Under the pieces are notes generated by a model. It made no database searches. It was not told the origin of the DNA and saw only the letters and a program-made list of their open reading frames with translations. Positions 16,561 through 25,430 of a DNA stretch of 64,000 bases are shown here, piece by piece. The stretch covers positions 62,001-126,000 of the forward strand of contig NZ_JYLK01000007.1 in NCBI RefSeq assembly GCF_001439805.1, read 5' to 3'. Source of the DNA: Pseudomonas trivialis (GTDB taxonomy: Bacteria > Pseudomonadota > Gammaproteobacteria > Pseudomonadales > Pseudomonadaceae). Numbering within the stretch: the first letter of the stretch is position 1; every line of letters starts with the position of its first letter. A program made the translations under genes and the position numbers.

Positions 16561-16589
16561 ATCATACACCAAAAAATCGTAATGTCTTG
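16561..16589 (-). promoter_or_regulatory. Promoter of tRNA operon 1
   Basis: On the minus strand a -10 TATGAT (16561-16566) followed by a GC-rich discriminator, with only a poor -35 (AAGACA, spacer 16) and a very A/T-rich upstream stretch. Compare the much better promoter of the second tRNA pair at 43680-43708. Confidence 0.5.
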
Positions 16590-16650
16590 ATTTAAATGCA
16601 CTTTATTTAAAAAAAATCAGCTCACGCCTGTTTGCCATATTTCGGGCAAT

Positions 16651-16676
16651 AAAAAGCCCGCCATTAAGCGGGCTTT
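16651..16676 (-). terminator. Orphan tRNA-type terminator at the left island end
   Basis: Hairpin AAAGCCCGC-CATTAA-GCGGGCTTT, with a T-run when read on the minus strand. It sits 37 bases left of the tRNA-Asp 3'-end remnant at 16713, about the same distance that the terminators of both intact tRNA-Asp copies sit from their genes. I read it as the original terminator of tRNA-Asp 2, displaced by island insertion (inference). Confidence 0.6.
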
Positions 16677-16712
16677 CAGTGGCGACCTGGCGTTCAGCGT
16701 TCCAGGTAACCG

Positions 16713-16733
16713 AATATGGCGCCGCGGACGGGA
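16713..16733. repeat. Distal attachment-site remnant (degenerate tRNA-Asp 3' end)
   Basis: Matches the 3' end of tRNA-Asp and its flank at 20 of 21 positions (AATATGGCGC-C-GCGGACGGGA against A at the 11th position), then diverges. No tRNA body is attached. With the copy at 43484-43504 it forms the direct repeat expected at the two ends of a tRNA-integrated island of about 26.8 kb. Confidence 0.7.
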
Positions 16734-16981
16734 TGATAACTCATCTCCCAACTCTTTGAAATTTTAAGTTTTTTATGACGTTGCCGTTCCTTGATGGACT
16801 CAATCGATGCAGCTTGATGCGCTGAACGGCGAGCGCATCGGCTCAATTATCCCTCGGCCTCAAGTGAGGGCTCCCGCGGTCGATACATAGCGAGTACGCA
16901 TGGGTCACGCCCCTCAAAACAACACGTGCGACGCTACTGTTTTCCCCTTGCCAAAAACTATAAATACCTGTGGGTGAAGTC

Positions 16982-18925
16982 ATGAATATCAAGCAAAAGC
17001 TGACCTGGGCGTTTGCGGCCATCGCGTGTGTGCCGGTTATTCTGGTAGCCGTGCTGGTCGTGCTGAATCTGCGGGAGGGGGCAGTGGACAACTTTCTCGA
17101 CAGCAGCGGCCGCGAGATCCGCCAGATCGACAATGGCATGAAGCAGTTCTTTGACGGCATCAACCAGAACGTTGAGTATCTGGCCAAGAATCCCCAGGTC
17201 GTCGCGGCCAAGGGCCTGAAAAGCTACATGGGTGCCGACGCGGCCCAGATCTCTCTTCCTGAAAGCAATCAACAACTACTGGAAATCTTCGACAGCTTTG
17301 CCAAAACCCATCCGAACACCGCGTATTTATCCGTGGCGATGGATGATGGGGGCTACGCCGGTTGGCCTGACGACAAAACCTTGGCCAATTACGATCCACG
17401 CGTGCGGCCATGGTATAAAACCGCAATGAGCGCACCAAGCACCACCTCGCGTACAGCCGCCTACTATTGAGCACCCGCTGACGTGACGCTGATAGGCACC
17501 GTGCATACCATTACTGACGCAAACGCCAAAGTTGTGGGGGTAATGGGGCTCGATGTTTCGCTCAATCAACTGACCGAACTGGTCAAAAAGCTCAAGCTGG
17601 GCAACAGCGGCTACCTGATGCTGGTGGAAGGCAGCGGCAACGTGCTGGTGGACGCCAGCGATGCAAAGCATAATTTCAAGCCCCTGGCCGAGCTGGGTCC
17701 CAACTACGCCGAACTGGCCAAGCGCGGCGACGGCGTGACCCAGATCGACATCGACGGCGTGGCTTACATGGCTAACATGGTCAGTTCCAAAGACCTGGGC
17801 TGGCGCTTTATCGGCCTGATCAAGCGCGATGAAGTGATGGCCGATGCAACCCGCTTGACCTGGTTGATCGCTGCCATCGCCGCAGTCCTGGCAGTGGTGT
17901 TCGCCATTGTCGGCGCCAGTTTCGCCGGTGTGATCGTGCGCCCGATTCGCGGCGTGGCCGACGGCCTGCAAGAGATCGCCGAAGGTGAAGGCGACCTGAC
18001 ACGTCAGCTCAAGGTGCAAGGCAAGGACGAAACCGCCAGCCTGGCCGGCTGGTTCAACCAGTTCCTGAGTATGATATCCCAACTGGTACAGCGCATCGGT
18101 AGCGCCTCCTCAGACCTGCAGAGCGCCGCCGCCGATACCAGCGAAGTGGCCCACAACATGAACCAGGCCGCTGGTCGTCAACGCGCAGCGGTGGAGCTGG
18201 TGAGCACCGCGTTCAACGAAATGGTCGCCACCGCCAATGAAGTCGCACGCTCTTGCAGCGCCGCCGCCTTGAGCGCCGACGATGGCTACCGCGACGTGCA
18301 CAATGGCCAGCAGCACATCGGTGAAGCCACCAGCAGCGTGCTCAAGCTCAGCGAAGACCTGCAGAAATCAACCCATACCATGCAGTTGCTAGAGCAGGAC
18401 AGCCAGAACATCAACACCATCCTCGACACCATCCGTTCGATTGCCGAACAGACCAACCTGCTGGCGCTCAACGCAGCGATCGAGGCCGCACGCGCCGGTG
18501 ACCAGGGCCGTGGCTTCGCGGTGGTCGCCGACGAAGTCCGCGCCCTCGCCCGCCGCACCGCCGACTCGACCGGCGAAATCGACAGCCTGCTCGGCAACCT
18601 CGCGCGCCGCACCCAGGAAGTGACGCAGCAAATGCAAGGCAGCCTGCAGGTCTCCCACACCAGCGTGGAACGCATCCAGCAGGCCCGCGACAGTTTCGAC
18701 AAGATCCGCGGCTCGGTGGACTCGATCCGCGACCAGAATACCCAGATCGCCACAGCCGCTGAAGAGCAGCACCAGGTGGCCGAGGAGATCAACCGGCATA
18801 TCGCGCAGATTCATGCCGATGCGCAACTGGTCGAAGAGTTTGCGCACACGGCGCAGACCGGCTCGGGTCGGTTGACGGATATTTCCGGGCAACTCAAAGG
18901 CCTGGTGGGCCGCTTCAAGTTCTGA
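16982..18925 (+). pseudogene. Methyl-accepting chemotaxis protein interrupted by one in-frame TGA
   Basis: Would encode a chemoreceptor of 647 aa: TM1 about 8-30, periplasmic dCACHE sensor about 35-280, TM2 about 295-320 ([17 protein letters not shown]), HAMP, and a signalling domain with the hairpin tip [18 protein letters not shown]. Codon 163 (17468-17470) is TGA, in [18 protein letters not shown]. dCACHE receptors of Pseudomonas usually have Trp there (YYWAP), so a TGG-to-TGA change explains it without a frameshift. Both halves stay in one frame and look otherwise intact, so the lesion is recent, or a sequencing error. A restart at 17483 would lack TM1 and half the sensor. Start at 16982 chosen over an in-frame GTG 12 bases upstream. 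Confidence 0.85.
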
Positions 18926-18939
18926 CCCCGTCCCGAAGC

Positions 18940-18966
18940 AGGCGGTGAGCCTTTCACCGCCTTTTT
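18940..18966 (+). terminator. Intrinsic terminator after the chemoreceptor
   Basis: AGGCGGTGA ... TCACCGCCT followed by TTTT, 15 bases after the chemoreceptor stop codon. Confidence 0.85.
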
Positions 18967-19259
18967 CCAGCGGTTTTTCCGGTATTCCCGAGGCGTGCAG
19001 CCGCCCCTTGGCGGCGCTGGCGAGTTTGAAGCGCAGGACTGCGTTATGCACGTTGCAACCGCGCACCTTGCGAAAATTCGACTCCTGCGATGCTGCCACG
19101 GTCGTAGACTTTACTACTGTTGAAGAGCAAGACGATGCGGTGCACGGCCTTAGGCTTTTCATTGATTTTGCCAGAAGGCCGGTGGGTGCAGATCAGGTTT
19201 GTAGAAACTGGATTCCACTGATTGGGCGCCACAGTTTAGGCTAGAACGTCAGCGTCGCT
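18967..19259. other. Non-coding stretch between chemoreceptor and RidA gene
   Basis: About 290 bases. A 62-codon frame on the minus strand (19044-19232) has no recognisable relatives by eye and no good ribosome site. This is roughly where base composition falls from core-like to the lower-GC cargo, so it may be an internal joint of the island. Confidence 0.3.
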
Positions 19260-19640
19260 TTACTTCAGCACCATGATTGCATCAATCGACACAAGCGCAT
19301 CCCTGGCTAATCCGGAAACGGCAATGGTTGAGCGGGCTGGGAAGGGAGCGTTAAAGTAGCGCGTCATGACTTCATTGACCGTGCCAAAGTTAGAGAGATC
19401 TGTGAGAAAGATACCCAGCCTTACGATATCCTTCATCGATCCGCCCGCAGCCATTGCGACGGCCGCCAAATTTTCAAATACCTGTACGACTTGCGCTTCA
19501 AAACCTTCAGCCAGAATCATTGTCTGTGGGTGCAAGGCAATTTGCCCAGTGAAATACACAGTGTCATTTACTTTCACTGCTTGCGAGTAAGTACCCATCG
19601 CAGCGGGGGCATTATCACTGTGTACTGCTGACTTGGACAT
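19260..19640 (-). CDS. RidA/YjgF family enamine/imine deaminase
   Basis: 126 aa, full family length. RidA proteins are small cytosolic trimers that hydrolyse reactive enamine/imine intermediates made by PLP enzymes and amino acid oxidases. Visible landmarks are [17 protein letters not shown], the mid-part [18 protein letters not shown], and the carboxylate-binding Arg in PARSTIAV. Start at ATG 19640; an in-frame TTG two codons earlier is possible. Lies 171 bp downstream of the SDR gene on the same strand, perhaps one transcript. A role in clearing imines fits an island that contains amine oxidases and cyclic imine intermediates (inference). Confidence 0.88.
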   Translation of the reverse strand: MSKSAVHSDNAPAAMGTYSQAVKVNDTVYFTGQIALHPQTMILAEGFEAQVVQVFENLAAVAMAAGGSMKDIVRLGIFLTDLSNFGTVNEVMTRYFNAPFPARSTIAVSGLARDALVSIDAIMVLK

Positions 19641-19810
19641 GTTCAATTACTCAAGTAACACGTTAAATTCAAGGTGCAGCCCAGCGATAGGACACACTCG
19701 ACATTATTGAACTTTTGGCAGAGATGACGCAGTGAGCCTTGATCCATCGGAATCACGCTCGCCTCACTGCGTTCCCAGGCCCGATTTCAACGAGCGCTCA
19801 ACATTGAACA

Positions 19811-20515
19811 TTAAACTGAGCGAGTAATGCCACCGTCTACGCGAAGGTTCTGCCCGGTGATGTAACCACCGCCTTCAGAAGCCAGAAAGCTGATAGTTGC
19901 AGCGATTTCCGCCGACTTGCCGTAGCGTTTCATCGGAATACGGCTACGGAACTCTTCCTTTTCGGGAAGGCTGTCAATAAAACCCGGCAGCACGTTGTTC
20001 ATGCGAATATTTTCAGCCGCATATTTGTCGGCGAACAGCTTGGTGAATGCAGCCAAGCCCGCGCGGAATACACCAGACGTCGGGAACACCGGATCCGGCT
20101 CAAACGCTGCGAATGTAGAAATATTGATGATCACACCCGATTTTTGCTTCTGCATGATTGGGGTGACCAGACGAGTCGGGCGCACAACGTTCAGGAAATA
20201 GACGTCCATCCCCTTGTGCCAATCTTCATCGGTCAATTCCAAGACAGGCGCACGTGGACCATGGCCCGCGCTGTTAACCAGAACATCGATACGGCCCCAC
20301 GTGGCAATCGTCAAGTCCACCAGGCGGGTGAGATCTTCATTCGATTGGTTAGAACCCGTAATGCCAATACCGCCTAACTCTTTCGCCAGTGCTTCACCTT
20401 TACCGGACGAAGACAGAATCGCTACTTTGAAGCCGTCCGCAGCAAGCCTGCGAGCGGCGTCTGCCCCCATCCCGCTACCGCCAGCCGTGATGATAGCTAC
20501 TTTTTGAATTGACAT
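19811..20515 (-). CDS. Short-chain dehydrogenase/reductase lacking the usual YxxxK
   Basis: 234 aa, SDR fold. The cofactor motif is TAGGSGMG (about 10-17), the NAG-type motif appears as NSAG, and the active-site Ser region as INIST. Where classical SDRs have Tyr-x-x-x-Lys, the sequence reads PTSGVFRAGLAAFTK, so Tyr and Lys are replaced by Ser and Arg. The C-terminal VLPGFIDS and ITGQNLRVDGG are intact, so the gene is not decayed. I believe a conserved SDR subgroup shares this PTSxVFRAG pattern (memory). Catalysis may differ from ordinary keto reduction. Divergent from the LysR gene at 20619. Confidence 0.82.
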   Translation of the reverse strand: MSIQKVAIITAGGSGMGADAARRLAADGFKVAILSSSGKGEALAKELGGIGITGSNQSNEDLTRLVDLTIATWGRIDVLVNSAGHGPRAPVLELTDEDWHKGMDVYFLNVVRPTRLVTPIMQKQKSGVIINISTFAAFEPDPVFPTSGVFRAGLAAFTKLFADKYAAENIRMNNVLPGFIDSLPEKEEFRSRIPMKRYGKSAEIAATISFLASEGGGYITGQNLRVDGGITRSV

Positions 20516-20618
20516 AGCCTGTTCCTCGATTGATTAATAACCTGCTTGCTATGAGGCCAGAATCCCAACCTTCGCACCAACCACTTATGCACTCATAAGA
20601 CAGTAGGAAAATTACAGG
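20516..20618. promoter_or_regulatory. Divergent promoter region, SDR / LysR
   Basis: 103 bases between divergent start codons, the usual place for LysR binding; no specific T-N11-A box singled out. Confidence 0.3.
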
Positions 20619-21539
20619 ATGCTCGCCAAACATCATCGCCCTCTCATCGGTGTGCTCAATCACTTGGTCGCATTCGAGACCGCCGCTCGGCTTGGTAGTT
20701 TTCGCGCCGCTGCTGAAGAAATGTTTGTGACTCAAGGCGCTGTAGCGCAGCAGGTTAGAGCCCTGGAGGATAAGTTAGGCGTTGAGCTGTTCGACCGGCT
20801 GCCGCGCGGCCTGAAGCCGAATCAGCATGGTTTGGAATACGTCGCCAGGATCAGACTCGCATTGGGGATAATTGAAGATGCGACCGAAGACCTTCTGAAT
20901 CGCGATGAGCTGAATTTGCCCAACCAAGTGTTGATCAGCACCACGCCTGCATTTGCCAGTCGATGGCTGATTCCCAAGCTCAGTCACCTTGCAGACCTCT
21001 ACCCGGATGTTTCCTTGATGATCGACGCCTCGGACGTTACGAGACCTCTGAAGGGGAAAGGCCGTGTGGACATGGCCGTGCGTTGGGGCACACCACCGTT
21101 CAATAACGTTCATACCCGCTATCTTCTCTCCGGGCGCGCTTTCGTTGTGTGTTCACCGTCTCTAGCGGGAGCGTCTGAGTGGCGTCAGCCTGATGACCTC
21201 GCTGAAGTGCCGCACATATCCGACAGTCACAACAATTGGCAACGTTGGTATGCAACATACGGCGAGAACAAGACAAAAATAACAGGGCCGACCTTTTCGC
21301 AAACAAATCTGGCCCTGGAAGCAGCTGAGCAGGGAATGGGCGTTGCTCTCGTTCCAGGGTTGTTGGTGGAGAACTCACTCAAATCCGGCACGCTGATAAG
21401 AGTCTTGGGCGGCGAGTTCCAATTGGATACTGATGCTGGCTTTTACATTCTAACCGGCGAAGACTCAACACCCTCCCCCGCTGTAGCGAAGGTAGTCGAT
21501 TGGCTGTTGAGTGAGGCTAATCAAGATTGCTTGCGTTAA
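20619..21539 (+). CDS. LysR family transcriptional regulator (GcvA-like)
   Basis: 306 aa. Winged HTH at about 18-75 (AFETAARLGSFRAAAEEM ... VTQGAVAQQVRALEDKLG) and a type 2 periplasmic-binding effector domain (about 100-300) with the GcvA-type segment MAVRWGTPPF. Divergent from the SDR-RidA unit and separated by 103 bp, so probably its regulator. Convergent with the binding-protein gene at 21642. Confidence 0.88.
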   Translation: MLAKHHRPLIGVLNHLVAFETAARLGSFRAAAEEMFVTQGAVAQQVRALEDKLGVELFDRLPRGLKPNQHGLEYVARIRLALGIIEDATEDLLNRDELNLPNQVLISTTPAFASRWLIPKLSHLADLYPDVSLMIDASDVTRPLKGKGRVDMAVRWGTPPFNNVHTRYLLSGRAFVVCSPSLAGASEWRQPDDLAEVPHISDSHNNWQRWYATYGENKTKITGPTFSQTNLALEAAEQGMGVALVPGLLVENSLKSGTLIRVLGGEFQLDTDAGFYILTGEDSTPSPAVAKVVDWLLSEANQDCLR

Positions 21540-21641
21540 TACGTTCTTGCCCGTTTGAACACTTGAGCCCCTAATTGACAGCGAGGCTTTAAGTAAGACG
21601 CCGAACCAGAGGTTCGGCTATTAACACACATTAATAATACA

Positions 21642-22478
21642 TTACTCGATCAAGCGTGGTTCACCCACCTCTGCGGCGCCTACATCAAGTCCAAACTTCG
21701 TTAAAATTTCGGCAATCTTGCCTGAACGACGAAACGCATCAATATTGGCGTTTAATGCGTCGCGGAGTCCAGTATTAGCCTTATCATGGGGCAACGTCGC
21801 TTGTCCCGCTTGAATAGTTGCTCGAACGCGCTCATCCGGTTCGGAAACTTTTATCAGAACGCCTGAATAAGCACCTTTCTTCTGAGCAGTGAGTCCAACC
21901 GCGTAACTGTCTGTGCCGACTTCAATTCTCCCTGCAGACAAATCTTGAGCCATTGCCACGGAGTTAGGATAAATTGTTAAGTTTGAGCCCACCACTTCCT
22001 GAAGGTTTTTTACCCACAATGATCCCTGTACAGTACCTACCTTCTTGTCTTTAATCTCTTCAATTTTTGTATAACCCGCCTTACTCAGAAGCGCCATCTG
22101 GTCAAGATACATGGGGGCGGAAAGACCCATGATTTTAGCCCGCTCTGCAGTCCTGTACCAGTCGCCGATGGCTACATCAGCCCTCTTAGTAACGACATAC
22201 TGAATAGTCGCCGCAGGGTCCATCATAAGTGGCTCTACTTTAAGGCATTCCACCTCCGCAATGAGCTTGACGACCTCTGCGTCTACGCCCGTAAGAGCCT
22301 TGTTCGCTCCTGTATACGAATAGGGAGGAAACTCATATGCGGCCACTAACAAAACACCGGGTTTGATGGTTTCGAATTTGTGTGCGGGTTTACATTCATC
22401 GGCGTAAGCGCTAACGCCAGAAAGGGTTACGATCGATGAGATAGCTAGCATTGCGACGGTGCGAATGTTACGAATCAT
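21642..22478 (-). CDS. ABC transporter periplasmic binding protein, amino-acid type (SBP 1)
   Basis: 278 aa, solute-binding family 3 (polar amino acids). Signal peptide about 1-26 ending SAYA. The mature protein starts DECKPAHKFETIKPGVL and ends VGEPRLIE. It is a close paralogue of the binding protein at 27028, sharing KFET, AAYxFPPYS, GDWYRTAER, GLSAP.YLD, LYPN/IYPN and the C-terminal VGEPRLIE. No permease or ATPase genes adjoin it, so it probably delivers ligand to the transporter encoded at 28573-30023 (inference). Last gene of the Rieske-reductase-cupin-SBP run on the minus strand. Confidence 0.88.
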   Translation of the reverse strand: MIRNIRTVAMLAISSIVTLSGVSAYADECKPAHKFETIKPGVLLVAAYEFPPYSYTGANKALTGVDAEVVKLIAEVECLKVEPLMMDPAATIQYVVTKRADVAIGDWYRTAERAKIMGLSAPMYLDQMALLSKAGYTKIEEIKDKKVGTVQGSLWVKNLQEVVGSNLTIYPNSVAMAQDLSAGRIEVGTDSYAVGLTAQKKGAYSGVLIKVSEPDERVRATIQAGQATLPHDKANTGLRDALNANIDAFRRSGKIAEILTKFGLDVGAAEVGEPRLIE

Positions 22479-22548
22479 CAGGGCTTCCTCGCAGACTATA
22501 CATTTATTTTAGTTTTGGCAGATTGTAATCAGGCTTTCATAACAACAT

Positions 22549-22893
22549 TTATTGGTCACAGCGATAAACCAGTAAAACTACACAACCCTCTTGCGAGCCA
22601 GCAGTATGGAATGCTCCAACCGCACGCTGACAGTATTGCCCCGCGCTATAGACGTTTTCGTCGTCGTAGAGCGTCCCTTCGAGGATGAACACCTCTTCCA
22701 ATTGATCGTGACAGTGAGATTCGGTGAAAGCACCCGGCTCGACCTTCATAAGCATCGTTCGCTCACCGGTTTTCTTATCTTCGAAGATGGGCTTTATTAA
22801 AAAACCGTTTAAATCCGTCGACTCCCAGTCATACGCAGGAAGATTAATTCGATGAGTACCAACTTTCTGTCTATCTAATGGTGTCATATTCAT
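22549..22893 (-). CDS. Cupin domain protein
   Basis: About 114 aa, single beta-barrel cupin. Metal-binding type residues are visible: ESHCHDQLEEVFILEG (His-x-His and Glu of motif 1) and GAFHTAG (His of motif 2), as in ChrR-like cupins. The ATG at 22893 was chosen because GAGGGTG lies nine bases before it; in-frame GTG and TTG codons occur just upstream. It lies between the reductase and binding-protein genes of the same unit. Role unknown; could act on, or sense, a pathway intermediate. Confidence 0.75.
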   Translation of the reverse strand: MNMTPLDRQKVGTHRINLPAYDWESTDLNGFLIKPIFEDKKTGERTMLMKVEPGAFTESHCHDQLEEVFILEGTLYDDENVYSAGQYCQRAVGAFHTAGSQEGCVVLLVYRCDQ

Positions 22894-22950
22894 TTCCAAC
22901 ACCCTCTTACAGGGTTATTAAAAAGTTTATTTTATAGCACCGGACTCACG

Positions 22951-24039
22951 TCAGCGATCAACCACAAGATCGGACAGAGGTGTTGAGCAACAGGGAAGAA
23001 ACATTCCAGCGTCAATCTCCCGCTGACGAATTCCGCCATTATGATTCATAGACACAGAACCGCTAATGAGTTTTGATTTGCAGGTTCCACACAAGCCATT
23101 AGAGCAAGAGGATGGGATCTTAATGCCTGACTTTTTAGCGGCGGCCAACACAGTCTGATCACACGCAACATCAATGGTGCGGGTTTGCTTGATAAATTCG
23201 ACCCTGTACCCCGTTTCGGCCATCACCTCTTGAACAGGGTCAATAACGGGCAGCGGTATCGTATCCTGGAAGCTTTCTTCAATATAACGTGACCCAGGCA
23301 CACCCATCCGAGCAGTTATGTCTCGTGCAGCAGACATGAACGGCCCAGGGCCGCAACACATAACCAGTCTTTGAGAAATATCCGGCACTGTAAGGGAGAG
23401 TAACTCTTGTGATATACGCCCAACAAAACCGGGCCAAGACTTCTCGTTGGATATCTCCTCAGGAATAAGAATAAGCCGAAGGGACTTAAGTTTCGTTGCG
23501 AGAATTGCCAGCTCATCTCGAAAAATAAAATCCTGAGGGCTTCTTGCTGCATGTACGAACGTCACCTCTGCCGTGGCAGAAAGATCAGCCAACTCTCTGA
23601 CCATCGACATCATTGGTGTGATGCCGGAACCGGCTGAAAGGAACAGATATTTTTCGGTTTGATTTGCCGACTTAGTGAAACTTCCAAGTGGACCAAATCC
23701 TTTTACCACCGTATTCGGCATGAGATTTTCATGCATCCAGTTGGAAACGGCACCACCGGGGACGCGTTTCACAGTGACCGAGATAGCGTTAGGCCTCAAC
23801 GGCGATGATGAAATACTATAACAGCGGCTCGTAAGCTCACGATTAACAGGCAAGTCGAACGCAAAATACTGACCCGCGCGAAATCGGAAAAACTTTCCGT
23901 CTAGAGAGACAAAGGTGAACGTTTTCACGTCGTGCGTTTCAGAATGCACGTCTATACAAACAAGATTTTCATCCGTTTCTTGATCCCAGTAATCGACCTG
24001 GACGCGCTCCATAGTCGAAAAGACAGGTTCAGTATCCAT
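22951..24039 (-). CDS. Rieske oxygenase reductase: FAD/NAD(P) domain plus C-terminal 2Fe-2S ferredoxin (GbcB/Stc-type)
   Basis: 362 aa electron-transfer partner for the Rieske oxygenase. FAD-binding barrel with RCYSISS (72-78), NAD(P) domain with LSAGSGITPMMSM (134-146) and CCGPGPFM (228-235), and a plant-type 2Fe-2S domain at the C-terminus with Cys312, Cys317, Cys320 (SCSNGLCGTC) and Cys350. This FNR-then-ferredoxin order is that of GbcB of glycine betaine catabolism and of stachydrine/carnitine monooxygenase reductases. Its start overlaps the oxygenase gene by 11 bp, so the two are made together. Lower GC than core genes. Confidence 0.9.
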   Translation of the reverse strand: MDTEPVFSTMERVQVDYWDQETDENLVCIDVHSETHDVKTFTFVSLDGKFFRFRAGQYFAFDLPVNRELTSRCYSISSSPLRPNAISVTVKRVPGGAVSNWMHENLMPNTVVKGFGPLGSFTKSANQTEKYLFLSAGSGITPMMSMVRELADLSATAEVTFVHAARSPQDFIFRDELAILATKLKSLRLILIPEEISNEKSWPGFVGRISQELLSLTVPDISQRLVMCCGPGPFMSAARDITARMGVPGSRYIEESFQDTIPLPVIDPVQEVMAETGYRVEFIKQTRTIDVACDQTVLAAAKKSGIKIPSSCSNGLCGTCKSKLISGSVSMNHNGGIRQREIDAGMFLPCCSTPLSDLVVDR

Positions 24040-25282
24040 GGGCTTTCATCCGTTCCACATACCAGGTAGAGAAATTGTCCAATTGACGTTCCGTGAAATC
24101 CGAATAAACGCCTGGCTCATAGGCCGGGTCGTTAATTCCATCATGGGAGCGAGCAACCAATTTTGCATCTTGGTCGGTTGTCGCAATCCAAACGTTTGTC
24201 AATTTCTCTAAATCATAGTCGACGCCTTCTACGGCATCTTTATGAACGAGCCATTTCGTTCTAACCAACGTTTTACCTGGCGCCAAAGGGATTAACATGG
24301 ACGTCACCGCATGATCACACATAAAGTGATTCCAGGAGTTGTGCCCCCAAAGATGCGTATCACCGAGATCTTTACGTGTAAGCATACCCATAAGTTTTGC
24401 CGATGCAGCGGTAGCGTCGGGAGTTTGTGATTCGCCGGCACCCGAAATAATCAGCCGCTGAGTTCTGAAATTTGTAGCATTCCCGGACAGTTGTTCTACA
24501 GCCGCTGATGGATAACCTTCCGCCTCCCAAGCCTTTGTCTGCTCTGCGTAGCGGATACCGTGCTGAATGGCGATTTCACGATCTTCGTCACTTAACACTG
24601 CGGGATCGTAGCCGAAATCAACCTCAAAAAAGGATACGCACAACTCAGGATGATTGGCAGAACAATGATAGCACTCGCGATTATTCTCGATTGTTAACTT
24701 CCAATTGCCCTCTTCGATTACATCCGTCTGGTAGGCTATCCTGGTATTTTTAATATCATAGGGACGCAGGCGCTCAGTCATCACCCGCTCCAGATTATCA
24801 ATATCTGCGGGAGGATTATCAGAGAGACAGACATATATAAGCCCGCCAACAGACCTGAAATTTACAGGCTTTAGTGCCCTGCAAGACTTATCAAAATCAA
24901 GCCCCATATGGGGAGCATAGACCAACTCCCCGGTCAGCTCGTAAGTCCATTGATGATAGGGGCAAACCAACTTGGAAATTATGTGACTGCCTGGTTCAAG
25001 CAGCCTTGATCCTCGGTGACGGCATACGTTACGCACGACACGTATAGACTCGTCTTCATTCCGTAGAAGTATCAAGCTCGTGTTACCAATATCAATAACC
25101 GACACATCTCCTGGCTCGGGGACATCACACTCCAGGCCAACGTAAATCCAATGATTGTAAAAAAAAACCTCTAACTCCGCCTGAAAAACATCGCTCCGTG
25201 TGTACAACCCACCAGGTAGGGGTTGCCCCTTGATTCGCGATGCGACCAGCGATGAAATCTGCGGTTCGGGATTGATATTCAT
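24029..25282 (-). CDS. Rieske-type N-demethylating monooxygenase, alpha subunit (GbcA/Stc2-like)
   Basis: 417 aa. Rieske 2Fe-2S centre Cys87-x-His89 (CRHRG) and Cys107-x2-His110 (CPYH); mononuclear iron site in ENNRECYHCSANHPEL with His206 and His211. This glycine betaine / stachydrine-demethylase branch removes a methyl from a quaternary amine as formaldehyde, using electrons from the partner reductase. Sequence alone does not tell the substrate. The island also carries a DgcA-type second demethylase, formaldehyde dehydrogenase and pipecolate-to-aminoadipate enzymes, so I propose pipecolate betaine (homostachydrine); glycine betaine or proline betaine are the alternatives. Divergent from the LysR gene at 25431. 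Confidence 0.87.
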   Translation of the reverse strand: MNINPEPQISSLVASRIKGQPLPGGLYTRSDVFQAELEVFFYNHWIYVGLECDVPEPGDVSVIDIGNTSLILLRNEDESIRVVRNVCRHRGSRLLEPGSHIISKLVCPYHQWTYELTGELVYAPHMGLDFDKSCRALKPVNFRSVGGLIYVCLSDNPPADIDNLERVMTERLRPYDIKNTRIAYQTDVIEEGNWKLTIENNRECYHCSANHPELCVSFFEVDFGYDPAVLSDEDREIAIQHGIRYAEQTKAWEAEGYPSAAVEQLSGNATNFRTQRLIISGAGESQTPDATAASAKLMGMLTRKDLGDTHLWGHNSWNHFMCDHAVTSMLIPLAPGKTLVRTKWLVHKDAVEGVDYDLEKLTNVWIATTDQDAKLVARSHDGINDPAYEPGVYSDFTERQLDNFSTWYVERMKAHGY

Positions 25283-25430
25283 AACGTCACCAGGCTTATT
25301 GTTACTAACGATTCCGTGATGGTGATAATATTGCCCTGAACAACAAACCTTACAACCGCATAAATTATTACGTCACGCATAATAAAATATTATACATTCA
25401 CCCCTGCATTTTGACCGGAGGCCCTGTCTG
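25283..25430. promoter_or_regulatory. Divergent promoter region, Rieske oxygenase / LysR
   Basis: 148 bases, very A/T-rich around 25360-25400 (AAATTATTACGTCACGCAT then ATAAAATATTATACATT), between divergent start codons. A probable LysR control region; the ATAAAATATTAT stretch could hold a -10 for either direction. Confidence 0.35.

Larger units (their letters stand above)
16542..16981. other. Junction region: tRNA promoter, old terminator, att remnant, chemoreceptor promoter
   Basis: 440 bases without a gene. It holds, in order, the promoter of tRNA pair 1, a terminator hairpin (16651-16676), the tRNA-Asp 3'-end remnant (16713-16733), and about 250 bases before the chemoreceptor start in which I recognise nothing specific. 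Confidence 0.6.

Noticed and set aside
17468..17470. Selenocysteine or programmed read-through at the chemoreceptor TGA
   Set aside because: The family position is Trp, no SECIS-like hairpin is evident just downstream, and a point mutation is simpler.
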